A stretch of 64,000 nt of DNA from Mycobacterium sp. ACS1612. Its GTDB lineage: Bacteria > Actinomycetota > Actinomycetes > Mycobacteriales > Mycobacteriaceae. Under the pieces are notes generated by a model that saw only the letters and a program-made list of their open reading frames with translations, searched no databases and had not been told where the DNA came from. The translations under genes and the position numbers were made by a program. The DNA is taken from contig NZ_LZHZ01000048.1 in NCBI RefSeq assembly GCF_001667505.1, forward strand, positions 62,001 to 126,000, read 5' to 3'. Positions 46,575 through 56,126 of the stretch are shown one piece after another; positions within the stretch are counted from its first letter, which is position 1; the number at the start of each line of letters is the position of its first letter.

Positions 46575-47694
46575 CCACCCCGGCCACATAGATTTCGCCG
46601 GCTCGCCCCGGCCGACTCTCGGCGTCGAGTGGGAGTTCGCATTGGTCGACGCCGAGACCCGCGATGTCAGTAATGAGGCCGCGGAGGTGATCGTCGAACT
46701 CGGCGAGAACAATCCGCATGTCCACAAGGAACTGCTGCGCAACACCGTCGAGGTGGTCACGGGCATCTGCGATTCCGTGCCCGAGGCGATGGACGATCTG
46801 CGGTCGACGTTGCAGACCGCACGCAAGATCGTCCGCGGCCGCGGCATGGAATTGTTCTGCGCGGGCACCCATCCGTTCGCGAAGTGGTCGCCCGGCAGCC
46901 TCACCGACGCACCGCGCTACGCCGAACTGATCAAGCGCACGCAGTGGTGGGGCCGCCAGATGCTGATCTGGGGTGTGCATGTACATGTGGGCATCTCGTC
47001 GGCGCACAAGGTGATGGCCATCAACACGTCGTTGCTCAACCACTACCCGCATCTGCTGGCGCTGTCGGCCTCGTCACCGTTCTGGGACGGTGAGGACACC
47101 GGCTACGCCTCCAATCGCGCGATGATGTTCCAGCAGTTGCCCACCGCCGGTCTGCCGTTCCATTTCCAGACCTGGGCGGAGTGGGAAGGGTTCGTCTACG
47201 ACCAGAAGAAGACCGGCATCATCGACCATATGAACGAAATCCGCTGGGACATCCGGCCATCGCCGCACAAGGGCACGGTCGAGGTGCGGATATTCGACGG
47301 GGTGTCCAACATTCGCGAACTCTCGGCGCTGGTCGCGTTGACGCACTGCCTGATCGTCGACCTCGATCACCGTCTAGACGCCGGCGAGCGCCTTCCCACC
47401 ATGCCGCCGTGGCATGTGCAGGAGAACAAGTGGCGCGCGGCGCGTTACGGCCTGGACGCCGTCATCATCCAGGACGCCGATAGCAATGAGCGCCTGGTGA
47501 CCGAGGATCTCGACGAACTGCTCAACCGCCTCGAGCCGGTGGCCAAATCGTTGAAGTGCGCCGACGAACTCGCCAGGGTGTCCGACATCTACCACTCCGG
47601 TGGTTCGTATCAGCGTCAGCGCCGCGTCGCCGAAGAGCACGACGGCGATCTGCGCGCGGTGGTCGACTCTCTGGTCGCGGAGCTGGACATCTAG
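46555..47694 (+). CDS. YbdK-type carboxylate-amine ligase (glutamate-cysteine ligase family 2)
   Basis: This 379-residue ATP-dependent ligase corresponds to Rv0433. It opens with [18 protein letters not shown], the GCS2 substrate/ATP segment, and contains [26 protein letters not shown] and the C-terminal [15 protein letters not shown] at 46555 lies within the last codons of sodC (20-base overlap), so the genes are coupled. Members have weak glutamate-cysteine ligase activity in E. coli; the true substrate in mycobacteria is not settled. Confidence 0.9.
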   Translation: MSSAPASHPGHIDFAGSPRPTLGVEWEFALVDAETRDVSNEAAEVIVELGENNPHVHKELLRNTVEVVTGICDSVPEAMDDLRSTLQTARKIVRGRGMELFCAGTHPFAKWSPGSLTDAPRYAELIKRTQWWGRQMLIWGVHVHVGISSAHKVMAINTSLLNHYPHLLALSASSPFWDGEDTGYASNRAMMFQQLPTAGLPFHFQTWAEWEGFVYDQKKTGIIDHMNEIRWDIRPSPHKGTVEVRIFDGVSNIRELSALVALTHCLIVDLDHRLDAGERLPTMPPWHVQENKWRAARYGLDAVIIQDADSNERLVTEDLDELLNRLEPVAKSLKCADELARVSDIYHSGGSYQRQRRVAEEHDGDLRAVVDSLVAELDI

Positions 47695-47696
47695 CC

Positions 47697-48329
47697 GTGC
47701 TCGTCACGCCGATGTTCCCGCTGGAGGTGGCCATGCTGCCCGGCGAGGAGCTGCCGCTGCGGATCTTCGAACCACGCTATACCGCAATGGTTTCGGATTG
47801 CCTCGGCACCGACGACCCATCGTTCGGCGTTGTTTTGATCTCGGCGGGCCGCGAAGTCGGCGGCGGCGACACTCGCAGCGATGTCGGCGCGATGGCCCAC
47901 ATCACCGAATGCGCCGATTTCGGCGACGGCCGCTACCGGCTGGGCTGCCTGATGGCCGAGCGGATCCGCGTCCTCGAGTGGCATCCCGACAATCCGTATC
48001 CCCGGGCGGCCGTGGAGTTCTGGCCCGATCAGCCCGGCCCGCCCGTCGACGTCGACGCGATCCGCGACATCGAGGACCGGATGGTCTCGCTGTTTGAGCG
48101 GATAGCGCGGGCCCGCGGCGCCGAAGTCGATCCGAGGGACATCGTGGCCGGCGCCGACGACTCGGGAGACACCGCAATGTGGTTGTACGCGTTGGCTTCC
48201 CGCGTGCCGATGGGGCAGGCCGACCGCTATGCCGTGCTGGCCGCACCCACCGTCGCCGAGCGCGTGGTGGCGCTTCGCGACGCCGTTGACACCGTCACGG
48301 CGATGGTCGAGTTCCAGCTGTCGGAGTAG
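47697..48329 (+). CDS. LON substrate-binding-domain protein (Rv0434-like)
   Basis: This 210-residue protein carries the LON N-terminal domain alone: MFPLEVAMLPGEELPLRIFEPRY near residue 6 and GRYRLGCLMAERIRVLEW in the middle. It has no AAA or protease part, so it is not the Lon protease. GTG at 47697 lies two bases after the YbdK stop. In M. tuberculosis the next gene is the Cdc48-like ATPase Rv0435c, but here about 14 kb intervene. The gene ends one base from the convergent methyltransferase. Confidence 0.88.
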   Translation: MLVTPMFPLEVAMLPGEELPLRIFEPRYTAMVSDCLGTDDPSFGVVLISAGREVGGGDTRSDVGAMAHITECADFGDGRYRLGCLMAERIRVLEWHPDNPYPRAAVEFWPDQPGPPVDVDAIRDIEDRMVSLFERIARARGAEVDPRDIVAGADDSGDTAMWLYALASRVPMGQADRYAVLAAPTVAERVVALRDAVDTVTAMVEFQLSE

Positions 48330-49235
48330 TCAGCCGAGCCGATGGCCCTCGATGAACACGCTGCGCGGAATGGTGGCTTCGTCCTGATCCGGTCCGCAGC
48401 GGCCGTACCGGGTCATCAGATCGCCCGCCTCGACCGTGGAAACCTCCCAGCCGCACTCAATGAGCCAATCGGCTACATCCGTGCGGTCCTCGATGTACCA
48501 CAGATCCTGGACGTCGGGCTCGGAGCCTTCGGCCTCACCGGCCTCTTCGCGTAACCGGCGCATCTGTTCCCGACGGGCGGCCAGGTAGTCGCGGTCGAAG
48601 AAGCCGCGGCCAAACGACTCGACGGCGACGCGGCTACCCCTGGCGCTGAGTTCGTGGATCCGTTCGAACAGCAGGTCCTGGCCTGCGGCGGGCAAGTAGG
48701 GCAGCAGCCCCTCGGCCGCCCATGCGGTGGGCACCGTGACGTCGAATCCGGCGTCCCGCAACGCTTTCGGCCAGTCCTGCCGCAGGTCCACCGGCAGCGC
48801 GACGTAGCGCGACACGCTGGGCTTGGCGTCGTTGAGGGCCAACGTGTCGGCCTTGAACGCGAGCACCTTGGGTTGGTCGATCTCGTAGAGCACGGTGTCG
48901 GCGACCCACGGCAATCGCCATCCCCGCGCGTCGAGGCCCGCGGCGAGGATGACTGCCTGGTCGATACCGTAGGCGCCTGCGGCGATGAAGAACTCGTCGA
49001 ACCACTTGGTCCGCGACGCGGCGTAGTCGCCGATCGACCGGATGCGCTCGAGCATCGAACTGGGCGGCAGTTGCCAGCCTTTTGCGACCGCTGCATCGAC
49101 GAACATCTGGGCATACGGGTCGGTGAACAGCGGGCAGCTCGATGTCGCCTCCTGTGCCCGCGACCATGCAACACCGAGCGCGGTCGCGCCCACACCTTCG
49201 GTGATGTCCCAACTGTCGTCGTCAGTTCTCGCCAT
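48330..49235 (-). CDS. SAM-dependent methyltransferase, mycobacterial TIGR00027/PPM1-like family
   Basis: This 301-residue protein has the family opening WDITEGVGATALGVAWSRAQE, the SAM-binding AVILAAGLDARGWRLPW near residue 90, and an acidic strand-end in LYEIDQPKVLAFK. ATG at 49235 gives the conserved start and overlaps the end of mnhG by 14 bases. Mycobacteria carry many paralogues of unknown substrate. It probably rides on the Mrp operon transcript. Confidence 0.9.
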   Translation of the reverse strand: MARTDDDSWDITEGVGATALGVAWSRAQEATSSCPLFTDPYAQMFVDAAVAKGWQLPPSSMLERIRSIGDYAASRTKWFDEFFIAAGAYGIDQAVILAAGLDARGWRLPWVADTVLYEIDQPKVLAFKADTLALNDAKPSVSRYVALPVDLRQDWPKALRDAGFDVTVPTAWAAEGLLPYLPAAGQDLLFERIHELSARGSRVAVESFGRGFFDRDYLAARREQMRRLREEAGEAEGSEPDVQDLWYIEDRTDVADWLIECGWEVSTVEAGDLMTRYGRCGPDQDEATIPRSVFIEGHRLG

Positions 49236-49584
49236 TGCCACGGGATTCCCTTTCCCGGACGAACTCAAGCATCTCGTCCTTGGTCAACAGGTCGTCGCGA
49301 ATGTTCTGCTCGCGGTAGGCCAGTTGGCCCACCCGGTTGGCGATCACCGGAGCGGTGATCAATGTGAACATGCCGGTGAGGATCACCATGCCGACGTCGG
49401 CGTGGCCGCGCAGTCGGATCGCGGCGCCTGTCAACACCAGCAGCAGACCGAGCACCTGAGGCTTGGTCGCGGCGTGCATACGCGTCAGCGTGTCGGGGAA
49501 GCGGACCACCCCGATGGCCGCCGTCAAGGCCAGGGTCGACCCGCCGAGCACCAGCACGGCGGTCAGTACGTCCACTGTGTTCAT
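49222..49584 (-). CDS. mnhG: Mrp Na+(K+)/H+ antiporter subunit G
   Basis: This 120-residue membrane subunit has three hydrophobic segments and the family motif FPDTLTRMHAATKPQVLGLLLVL. It ends in a charged cytoplasmic tail. The ATG overlaps the mnhF stop (ATGA). It closes the six-gene Mrp unit, and the methyltransferase gene overlaps its 3' end. Confidence 0.9.
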   Translation of the reverse strand: MNTVDVLTAVLVLGGSTLALTAAIGVVRFPDTLTRMHAATKPQVLGLLLVLTGAAIRLRGHADVGMVILTGMFTLITAPVIANRVGQLAYREQNIRDDLLTKDEMLEFVRERESRGNGEN

Positions 49585-49868
49585 CGCAAACCCCTTGGCG
49601 CTCTGGGCTTTTTGATGTCGGGCACGCGGAATCGTGCCACGCTGACCGAGCCGACGAAGCTGATCAACGCCAGAGCGGCCAGGCCGTAGGTCACCGTGGT
49701 GTCCAGGCTGTAGGCGGCCCAGGTGCCGATCGCGCACATCGCCACCGCGACGAGGGCGTCAAGTGCGACGAGGCGGTCCAGTGTGCTGGGGCCTGCGAGC
49801 AACCGGTACATGGTGAGGGCGGCGGCAGCGGTCAGCATCACCGCGGCAATGACCCAAACGGTGTTCAT
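49581..49868 (-). CDS. mnhF: Mrp antiporter subunit F
   Basis: This 95-residue subunit has three membrane helices and the conserved LAGPSTLDRLVALDAL segment after helix 1. Start and stop both overlap neighbours by four bases (mnhE and mnhG), showing translational coupling through the operon. Confidence 0.9.
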   Translation of the reverse strand: MNTVWVIAAVMLTAAAALTMYRLLAGPSTLDRLVALDALVAVAMCAIGTWAAYSLDTTVTYGLAALALISFVGSVSVARFRVPDIKKPRAPRGLR

Positions 49869-50398
49869 GCGCGCTCCCCCTCCGCCACAGGCCGCCAATC
49901 CTCGTCGCGCTCGAAGGCCGCAACCAGCATCCGCTCGATCTGCGCGATCTGGCGGTAGAACCTGGCTACCGCGCGCTCGGATCCGACGTCGATCACGTGC
50001 ACATAGATCATTCGCCGAACCTGGTCGATCTCCAGCACGATGGTGCCCGGGGTCAGGTTGATCATGTTGACCGCCAATGCCAGCACAAGATCCGATTTGA
50101 CCGCCACGTGTGCGCGCAACACCGCGCTCAGCGGCGGCGGCCCAGGCTTGAGCGCGAGCCACGCCAACTGCATCGACGACACCACCAGATGCCACGCCAC
50201 CAGGGCGATCAACCGCAGCAACGACACCGGATGCAGCCTGCCCTCGACGGGCACCACGGGCAGCGGCAGCAGCAACGTGATGCCTAATGCGACGGCCAAA
50301 CCCGACACGATGTTCGCCGCAGAGAACGTGCCCCACAACAGGATCCACACCAGCATCAGCCAGATCAACACCCATGCCCGCAGCGCGATACTCCTCAT
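49865..50398 (-). CDS. mnhE: Mrp antiporter subunit E
   Basis: This 177-residue subunit has N-terminal membrane helices followed by a cytoplasmic domain. Family marks are NMINLTPGTIVLEID and the VHVIDV strand. The ATG overlaps the mnhD stop by four bases. In Mrp complexes the MnhE-G subunits support the ion-translocating A and D subunits. Confidence 0.9.
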   Translation of the reverse strand: MRSIALRAWVLIWLMLVWILLWGTFSAANIVSGLAVALGITLLLPLPVVPVEGRLHPVSLLRLIALVAWHLVVSSMQLAWLALKPGPPPLSAVLRAHVAVKSDLVLALAVNMINLTPGTIVLEIDQVRRMIYVHVIDVGSERAVARFYRQIAQIERMLVAAFERDEDWRPVAEGERA

Positions 50399-51990
50399 TC
50401 TGCGCTCCTCAGCACCGCGCTGATGTAGTGATCGCGATCGAGCACCTCGCCGGCGGCGCGGCCGCTGTAGGAGAAGATCGGCCCGGCAAGCACTGTGAGT
50501 GTCAGACCGACGGCGATCAGCGCCCCGGTCGGCAACACCATGCCGACCGGCATCCGGCCGACGTGATCGCGGTCGACGAACTCGATGTCCTCCGGTTCGT
50601 CGAGGAGCACCGAAGGCGACGCCGCGGACAGCTGACCCTCCGGCGCGTCTTCACGTGATCGCCAAAATGCCTTGGTCCACACCCGGGCCACCACATACAA
50701 CGTCAACAAGCTCGTCACGACGCTGCCGCCCACCAGGACCCAGGCGAGCACGGAGCCGCTCTGCGCGCCCGCCTCCAGCAGCGCCACCTTGCCGATGAAC
50801 CCGGAAAACGGGGGAATGCCACCGAGATTCAGTGCAGGAACGACGAACAGGAACGCCAGCAGCGGGCTGACGGCAGCCAGCCCGCCGAGCCGCTGCATCG
50901 TCGACGCGCCCGCCTGCCGCTCGATCAGGCCGACCACCAGGAACAGCGTCGTCTGCACCACGATGTGGTGCGCCACGTAGTAGATGGCACCTGACATGCC
51001 GAGCTGACTGGACAGCGCGATGCCGAACACCATGTAGCCGATGTGGCTGATGAGCGTGAAGGACAGCAGACGTTTGATGTCGCTCTGCGCGATCGCACCC
51101 AGGATGCCGACCACCATGGTGAGCAGCGCGGCCACCAACAGCAACGGATCGAGCCCGCCGCTGGGGAACAGCAGCGAGTGCGCCCGGATGATCGCGTATA
51201 CACCGACTTTCGTCAGCAGGCCGGCGAACACCGCGGTGACTGGTGCGGGTGCAGTGGGGTAGGAGTCCGGCAGCCAGCTCGACAGCGGAAACACCGCGGC
51301 CTTGATGCCGAACGCGACGAGCAGCACCGCGAACAACGCTGTCCTGGTGCCCGCCGCCACTCCGTCGAGCCGGACCGCCAGCTCGGCCAGGTTCAGCGTC
51401 CCGGTCGCGGCGTAGACGAGTGCGATGCCGAACAGGAACACCAGCGACGACACCATCGACACCATCACGTACGCGATGCCCGCCCGGACGCGGTCCTTGC
51501 TCGCGCCGATGGTCAACAGCACGAAGCTCGCGGACAGCAGCACTTCGAAGCCGACGAACAGATTGAACAGGTCGCCCGCCAGGAATGCGGTGCACACGCC
51601 CGCCGACAGCACCAGATAGGTGGGCAGAAAGATCGAAACCGGTTGCCGGTCATCGCCGTCACGGATGCCCTGCCCGATGGCGTAGAACACCACGGCGAGC
51701 AACACGATCGACGACACCACCAGCATCAGCGCCGACAACCGGTCGACCACCAGGCTGATCCCCAGCGGGCCCAACCCGGCCTCCGTCGGGCCCCAGCCTC
51801 CGATGTGCAGCACCAGCGTTCCGTCGCGATCGGCGAGGTGCAGCAGCATCGCACATACCACCGTCACCACGCACAGCGCGACAAGGGTGATCAGTCGCTG
51901 CAGACGCGGCCTGCGCCCCGCGAAAAGCGTCGCCGCCGCGCCAACCATCGGGATCAGCACCGGAAGCGGCATCAGCGCGGCGGCGGTCAT
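50395..51990 (-). CDS. mnhD: Mrp antiporter subunit D
   Basis: This 531-residue homologue of respiratory complex I antiporter subunits (NuoN/NuoM) contains the Proton_antipo_M core. It shows FNLFVGFEVLLSASFVLL with the conserved glutamate of helix 5, FGIKAAVFPLSSWLPDSYPTAPAPVTAVFAG and DIKRLLSFTLISHIGYM. About fourteen membrane segments are expected. The ATG overlaps the mnhC stop. Confidence 0.93.
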   Translation of the reverse strand: MTAAALMPLPVLIPMVGAAATLFAGRRPRLQRLITLVALCVVTVVCAMLLHLADRDGTLVLHIGGWGPTEAGLGPLGISLVVDRLSALMLVVSSIVLLAVVFYAIGQGIRDGDDRQPVSIFLPTYLVLSAGVCTAFLAGDLFNLFVGFEVLLSASFVLLTIGASKDRVRAGIAYVMVSMVSSLVFLFGIALVYAATGTLNLAELAVRLDGVAAGTRTALFAVLLVAFGIKAAVFPLSSWLPDSYPTAPAPVTAVFAGLLTKVGVYAIIRAHSLLFPSGGLDPLLLVAALLTMVVGILGAIAQSDIKRLLSFTLISHIGYMVFGIALSSQLGMSGAIYYVAHHIVVQTTLFLVVGLIERQAGASTMQRLGGLAAVSPLLAFLFVVPALNLGGIPPFSGFIGKVALLEAGAQSGSVLAWVLVGGSVVTSLLTLYVVARVWTKAFWRSREDAPEGQLSAASPSVLLDEPEDIEFVDRDHVGRMPVGMVLPTGALIAVGLTLTVLAGPIFSYSGRAAGEVLDRDHYISAVLRSAE

Positions 51991-52457
51991 CGCGACCCCT
52001 CGTGTCCCGGCAACGCGTCGAGTTCGTCGGGCGCGTCGGTATCGATGGCGCGGTCGGGCTCGGGGCGGTCGTCGGCAAGCGGCGCCCCGTCCGACTCGGC
52101 GAGTTGCGAAACCCGCGCATCTTCCGGATCGACGTCGACTTCCTCGACCGTGTTCAACCGATAGGAGCGGTAGCTCAGGGCCAGCACGAAGGCGGCGATG
52201 CCCATCGAAATCACGATGGCTGTCAGGATCATGCCCTGCGCCAACGGATCCGCGGTGGTCGTCTCGCCGTCACTGACGCGGCCTCTGATAGGCGGATTGC
52301 CTGAGGCACCGCCGACGCTCAGGATCAACAGGTTGATGGCGTTGCCGATCAGCAGCAGTCCCAACAACATTCGAGTCAGGGTCCGCTCCAGAAGCAGGTA
52401 GACCCCGACGCTGGTGAGTCCGCCGATCAGGACGAGGGGCACCAGATATGTGATCAT
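51987..52457 (-). CDS. mnhC: Mrp antiporter subunit C
   Basis: This 156-residue NuoK-like subunit has three helices, with GVYLLLERTLTRMLLGLLLIGNAINLLILSVGG in the first half. An extended acidic cytoplasmic C-terminus (VDVDPEDARVSQLAESDGAP...) is longer than in many bacterial homologues (about 115 residues). Both ends overlap the neighbouring mnh genes by four bases. Confidence 0.92.
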   Translation of the reverse strand: MITYLVPLVLIGGLTSVGVYLLLERTLTRMLLGLLLIGNAINLLILSVGGASGNPPIRGRVSDGETTTADPLAQGMILTAIVISMGIAAFVLALSYRSYRLNTVEEVDVDPEDARVSQLAESDGAPLADDRPEPDRAIDTDAPDELDALPGHEGSR

Positions 52458-55330
52458 CGGGACGCCACCGCCGCGGCACGCTCGCTGATTTCCACGTCGA
52501 CCCGCGCACCAAGGCTGCGCAGCACGTCGAGCACCAGTCCGACGACGATCATGTACACGCCCAGGTCGAAGAACAACGCCGTGACGAACTTGACGGTGCC
52601 AAGCACCGGCACGTCGATCTGGATCAGGGCCGACGACAACGCGGGCGCGCCGACGAGCAACGAGGCCACCGCGGTGCCGGCCGACAGGCCGAGGCCGACG
52701 CCGAGGATCTTGCCCGCATCCAACGGAAGCGTCTCGCCGAGTTCGTAACGTCCGCCCGCCAGGTAGCGCAGTACCAGCGCGAGGCCCGCAGTCAGCCCGC
52801 CCGCGAAGCCACCGCCGGGGGTGTTGTGCCCGGCGAAGAAGAAGTATGCGGACAACACCATGATGAGCGGGAAGATGATCCGGGTGGCGACCTCGAGCAC
52901 CAGCGACCGGTGCCGCGGATCGCGCAACTCGCTGCCACGCAGCCAGGTGACATCGCCCGCAGCCGGGCTGATCGCGAACTCCGGTAGCTGGCCGATGTCG
53001 GGCTGACCCGCATCCGAAACGCGTGGGGGAGCGCCGAAACGCCTGTGCCGGAACACCAGTGACGCAACACCGGTGGCCGCGACCAGCAGCACCGACACCT
53101 CGCCAAGGGTGTCCCAGGCCCGGATGTCGACCAACAGCACGTTGACCGTGTTGGCGCCGTGTCCGCGGAAGTACGCCGCGTCGGGCAGCAAGGAGGCGAT
53201 CGGGGTGCCGGTGCGCGCGGCCATCGCGTACGCGGCCAGCGAGGTGACGGTGGCGCCCACCGCAAGCGCGAGCACTGCGCGCGGTAGCCGTAACCGCTTG
53301 ATGTTCTCCCTGTCTGCCTCAGCGGGCAGCGTGCGAAGCACCAGCACGAAGATCACCAAAGTCAGTGTCTCGACCAGGAATTGGGTGAGCGCCAGATCTG
53401 GCGCGCCGTGGAAGGCGAAGATCACGCCGCAGCCGTAGCCGGTGACACCGACCAGCAGCACGGAAGCCAACCGGTTGCGCATCACGGTCGCACCCAACGC
53501 CGCCGACAGCATCAGCAGCCCCACCACAACCTGCAGCGGCGAGTCCCACAACGCGAACTCGGGCCGGTCGCGGGCGCCGACAGCGAGCGCGACCACCGGC
53601 ACCACCACCAGCGTGCACAGGATCGTCGACTGGATGGTCGGTATCGAACCCCGCTGGATGAAGCCGGTGAGCCGCACCGACCCCAGATCCAGCAGGCGAA
53701 GCGCGGCGTCGTAGATGTGGTCGGCGTTGCCGAGCGGTTTCTTGATCGTGCGAAGCCGCCGCAACCTGGCCCGGCCGAAGTACGCGGCGGTGCCGGCCAC
53801 CAGCACCAACACGGACAACAGCACAGGCATGCCGAAGCCGTGCCACAGCGCGAGGCTGTACCGGTCGCTGCCGGGAACGGTGTCGGCGTAGGTGTCCAGA
53901 ACGCGGTCCAGGCCGGCGGGCCACACCCCGAACACCAATCCAGCAGCGGCCAGGATGGCCGGAGATATCAGGAAGGTCGTTGCGGGACGGTGCATTTCGG
54001 CGACCAGCCTGCTGGGTTCTGCCCGACCCTTTCTGGCGAACGCACCCATCAGGAACCGAAGGCTGTAGATGGTGGTGAACACCGAGCCAAGCACGATGCC
54101 CGCAAGGACGTACGGCGCCGCGCCACCCAGCGACGGCGCGTGCGCGACGGTTTCGAAGTCGGCCTCCTTGGCGACGAAGCCGAGGAACGGCGGAAGCGCG
54201 GCCATGCTCGCGGTCGCGCCAACGGCGATGATCAGCAGCTGGGGACTGCGCTGACCGAGCCACGCGAGCCTGCGGATGTCGCGGGTGCCGGTGGCGTGGT
54301 CGATGATGCCGACGACCATGAACAGCGCCGCCTTGAACATGGCGTGCGCGCACAGCATGGCCAATCCGGCCAACATCAGATCCCCGCCGCCCGCACCGAC
54401 CATCACGGTGATCAAGCCCAGCTGGCTGACCGTACCGAACGCCAGAATCAGCTTCAGGTCGTATTCGCGGACCGCACGCCAACCGGCGAGCAGCATGGTG
54501 AGCACACCGAGCGTTACCACGGTCGGCCGCCACGGCGGCGAGTCGGCGAAACCGGGGCTCATCCGCGCCACCAGGTAAACGCCGGCCTTGACCATCGCGG
54601 CGGCGTGCAGGTACGCGCTGACCGGTGTCGGCGCGGCCATCGCGCCGGGCAGCCAGAAGTGCATCGGGACGATCGCGGACTTCGACAGCGCGCCGACCAA
54701 AACCAGCACTATGCCGATCGACGCCGCGACACCTGTCGGCGGTGCGGCGAGCAGTTCGGACAACAGGTAGGTGCCGGACGCATTACCGAGCACGACGATG
54801 CCGACGAGCATCGCCAGTCCGCCGAACGTGGTCACCAAAAGGGCTTGGGTAGCGGCCCTTCGACTGGTGGCGCGTTCGGCGTAGTGGCCGACGAGCAGGA
54901 ACGACAACACCGTGGTGAGTTCCCAGAACACGTAGAGCACCAGCATGTTGTCGCTGCAGACCAGCCCGAACATGGCGCCCGAGAACGCGACGAGTTCGGC
55001 GGCGAAGCTGGGCAACCGCTTCTCGGTGTGCCCGTCATGGTGATGGAAGTAGTCGGTGCAGTAGAAGAGCACCAGCGCGCCGATCCCGAGCACCAGCACG
55101 CTCATGATCGCGGCGAGCGAATCGAAGCGAAGGGTGATGTCCATCGACAACTCGGGCAGCCATGAGACGTTGACCGTCGTTCCGCCGGGGGTGGGCCAGT
55201 TCGCCACCACCCAGAACAGGGAACCCAGCGGCACCAGAGCCAGGGGATAGAACGCGAGCCGACCCCATCGGTAGACGAGCAGCGGTGCCAAGCCGGTCGC
55301 AACCGCGTGGGCGAAGAGGACGGCGAGCAT
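52454..55330 (-). CDS. mnhA: Mrp antiporter subunit A fused to subunit B domain
   Basis: This 958-residue NuoL-like subunit carries the antiporter core ([54 protein letters not shown]-type region; here [15 protein letters not shown]) and a C-terminal MnhB-like domain from about residue 810 ([19 protein letters not shown]). The MnhB part is therefore fused and no separate mnhB exists. ATG at 55330 heads the operon. The complex exchanges Na+ or K+ for protons and supports pH and salt tolerance. Confidence 0.93.
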   Translation of the reverse strand: [958 protein letters not shown]

Positions 55331-55391
55331 GGCACTCCGAATTCTGTCGGGGTGTCAGCCTTGGTTTTACTGACTTTGGATTGGTCCCAGT

Positions 55392-56051
55392 CTACGGGCC
55401 GTGCACGATCGCCCTTATCTTGGCTTCGACCTCGTCGTTCGCGACGAACAACATCTCATCGCCCTCTTCGAGGACATCCTCGGGCGTGGGAAGGATGACG
55501 CGATCGCCGCGCACCACCGTGACGAGCGCGCTGTTCGCGGGGTCCGCGAGGTCGCCGACGCGGGTACCGACCAGCGGGTTGTCGGCAGGCAGCGTCAGCT
55601 GCGCCAGGTTCGCGGCGCCCTTCCGCAGGCCCATCAGCCGGACCACGTGGCCGACGTCGATGGCGCCCTCCACCGCGGCGACCATCGCGACCGGCGTGGA
55701 CACCGCGACGTCGATGCCCCACGCGTCGGTGAACAGCCACTCGTTACGGAAGTCGTTGACGCGGGCGACCACCCTAGCGACCCCGAACTCGGTCTTGGCC
55801 AGCAGCGACATCGTGATGTTCGACTTGTCGTCGCCGGTTGCGGCGATCACCACGTCGCACAACTGCAGACCGGCCTCTTCCAGGGACGTCAACTCGCACG
55901 CGTCGGCGAGAAACCACTCGGCGCCGGGCACCGCGGACGGTTCGTAGCGCGCCCACTTCTGCTCGATCAACAGCACTTTGTGCCCGTTTTCGACCAGTTC
56001 CTGGGCGACGGACCGACCGACCGCACCCGCTCCGCCGATCGCGATCCGCAT
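55392..56051 (-). CDS. RCK-domain K+ transport regulator (TrkA-like)
   Basis: This 219-residue protein has a nucleotide-binding RCK_N domain (GGAGAVGRSVAQELVENGH at residues 6-24; IEQKWARYEP) and an RCK_C domain from about residue 135 (LTLPADNPLVGTRVGDLADP). ATG at 56051 has a strong GGAGGGGAC site. It lies upstream of mnhA on the same strand and divergent from the cation antiporter, so it may gate one of these transporters or another K+ channel by NAD(H) or nucleotide binding. Confidence 0.88.
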   Translation of the reverse strand: MRIAIGGAGAVGRSVAQELVENGHKVLLIEQKWARYEPSAVPGAEWFLADACELTSLEEAGLQLCDVVIAATGDDKSNITMSLLAKTEFGVARVVARVNDFRNEWLFTDAWGIDVAVSTPVAMVAAVEGAIDVGHVVRLMGLRKGAANLAQLTLPADNPLVGTRVGDLADPANSALVTVVRGDRVILPTPEDVLEEGDEMLFVANDEVEAKIRAIVHGP

Positions 56052-56126
56052 GACCCCGTCCCCTCCGAGCACCGCGCTCATAGTCGTTCGTACTGATTAA
56101 CTAGCACCTACACAAGTCCAGACGCA

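Noticed and set aside
53381-55165. A 594-codon open frame opposite mnhA
   Set aside because: It is the antisense shadow of a conserved membrane protein; its product is H/R/Q-rich with no domain pattern.
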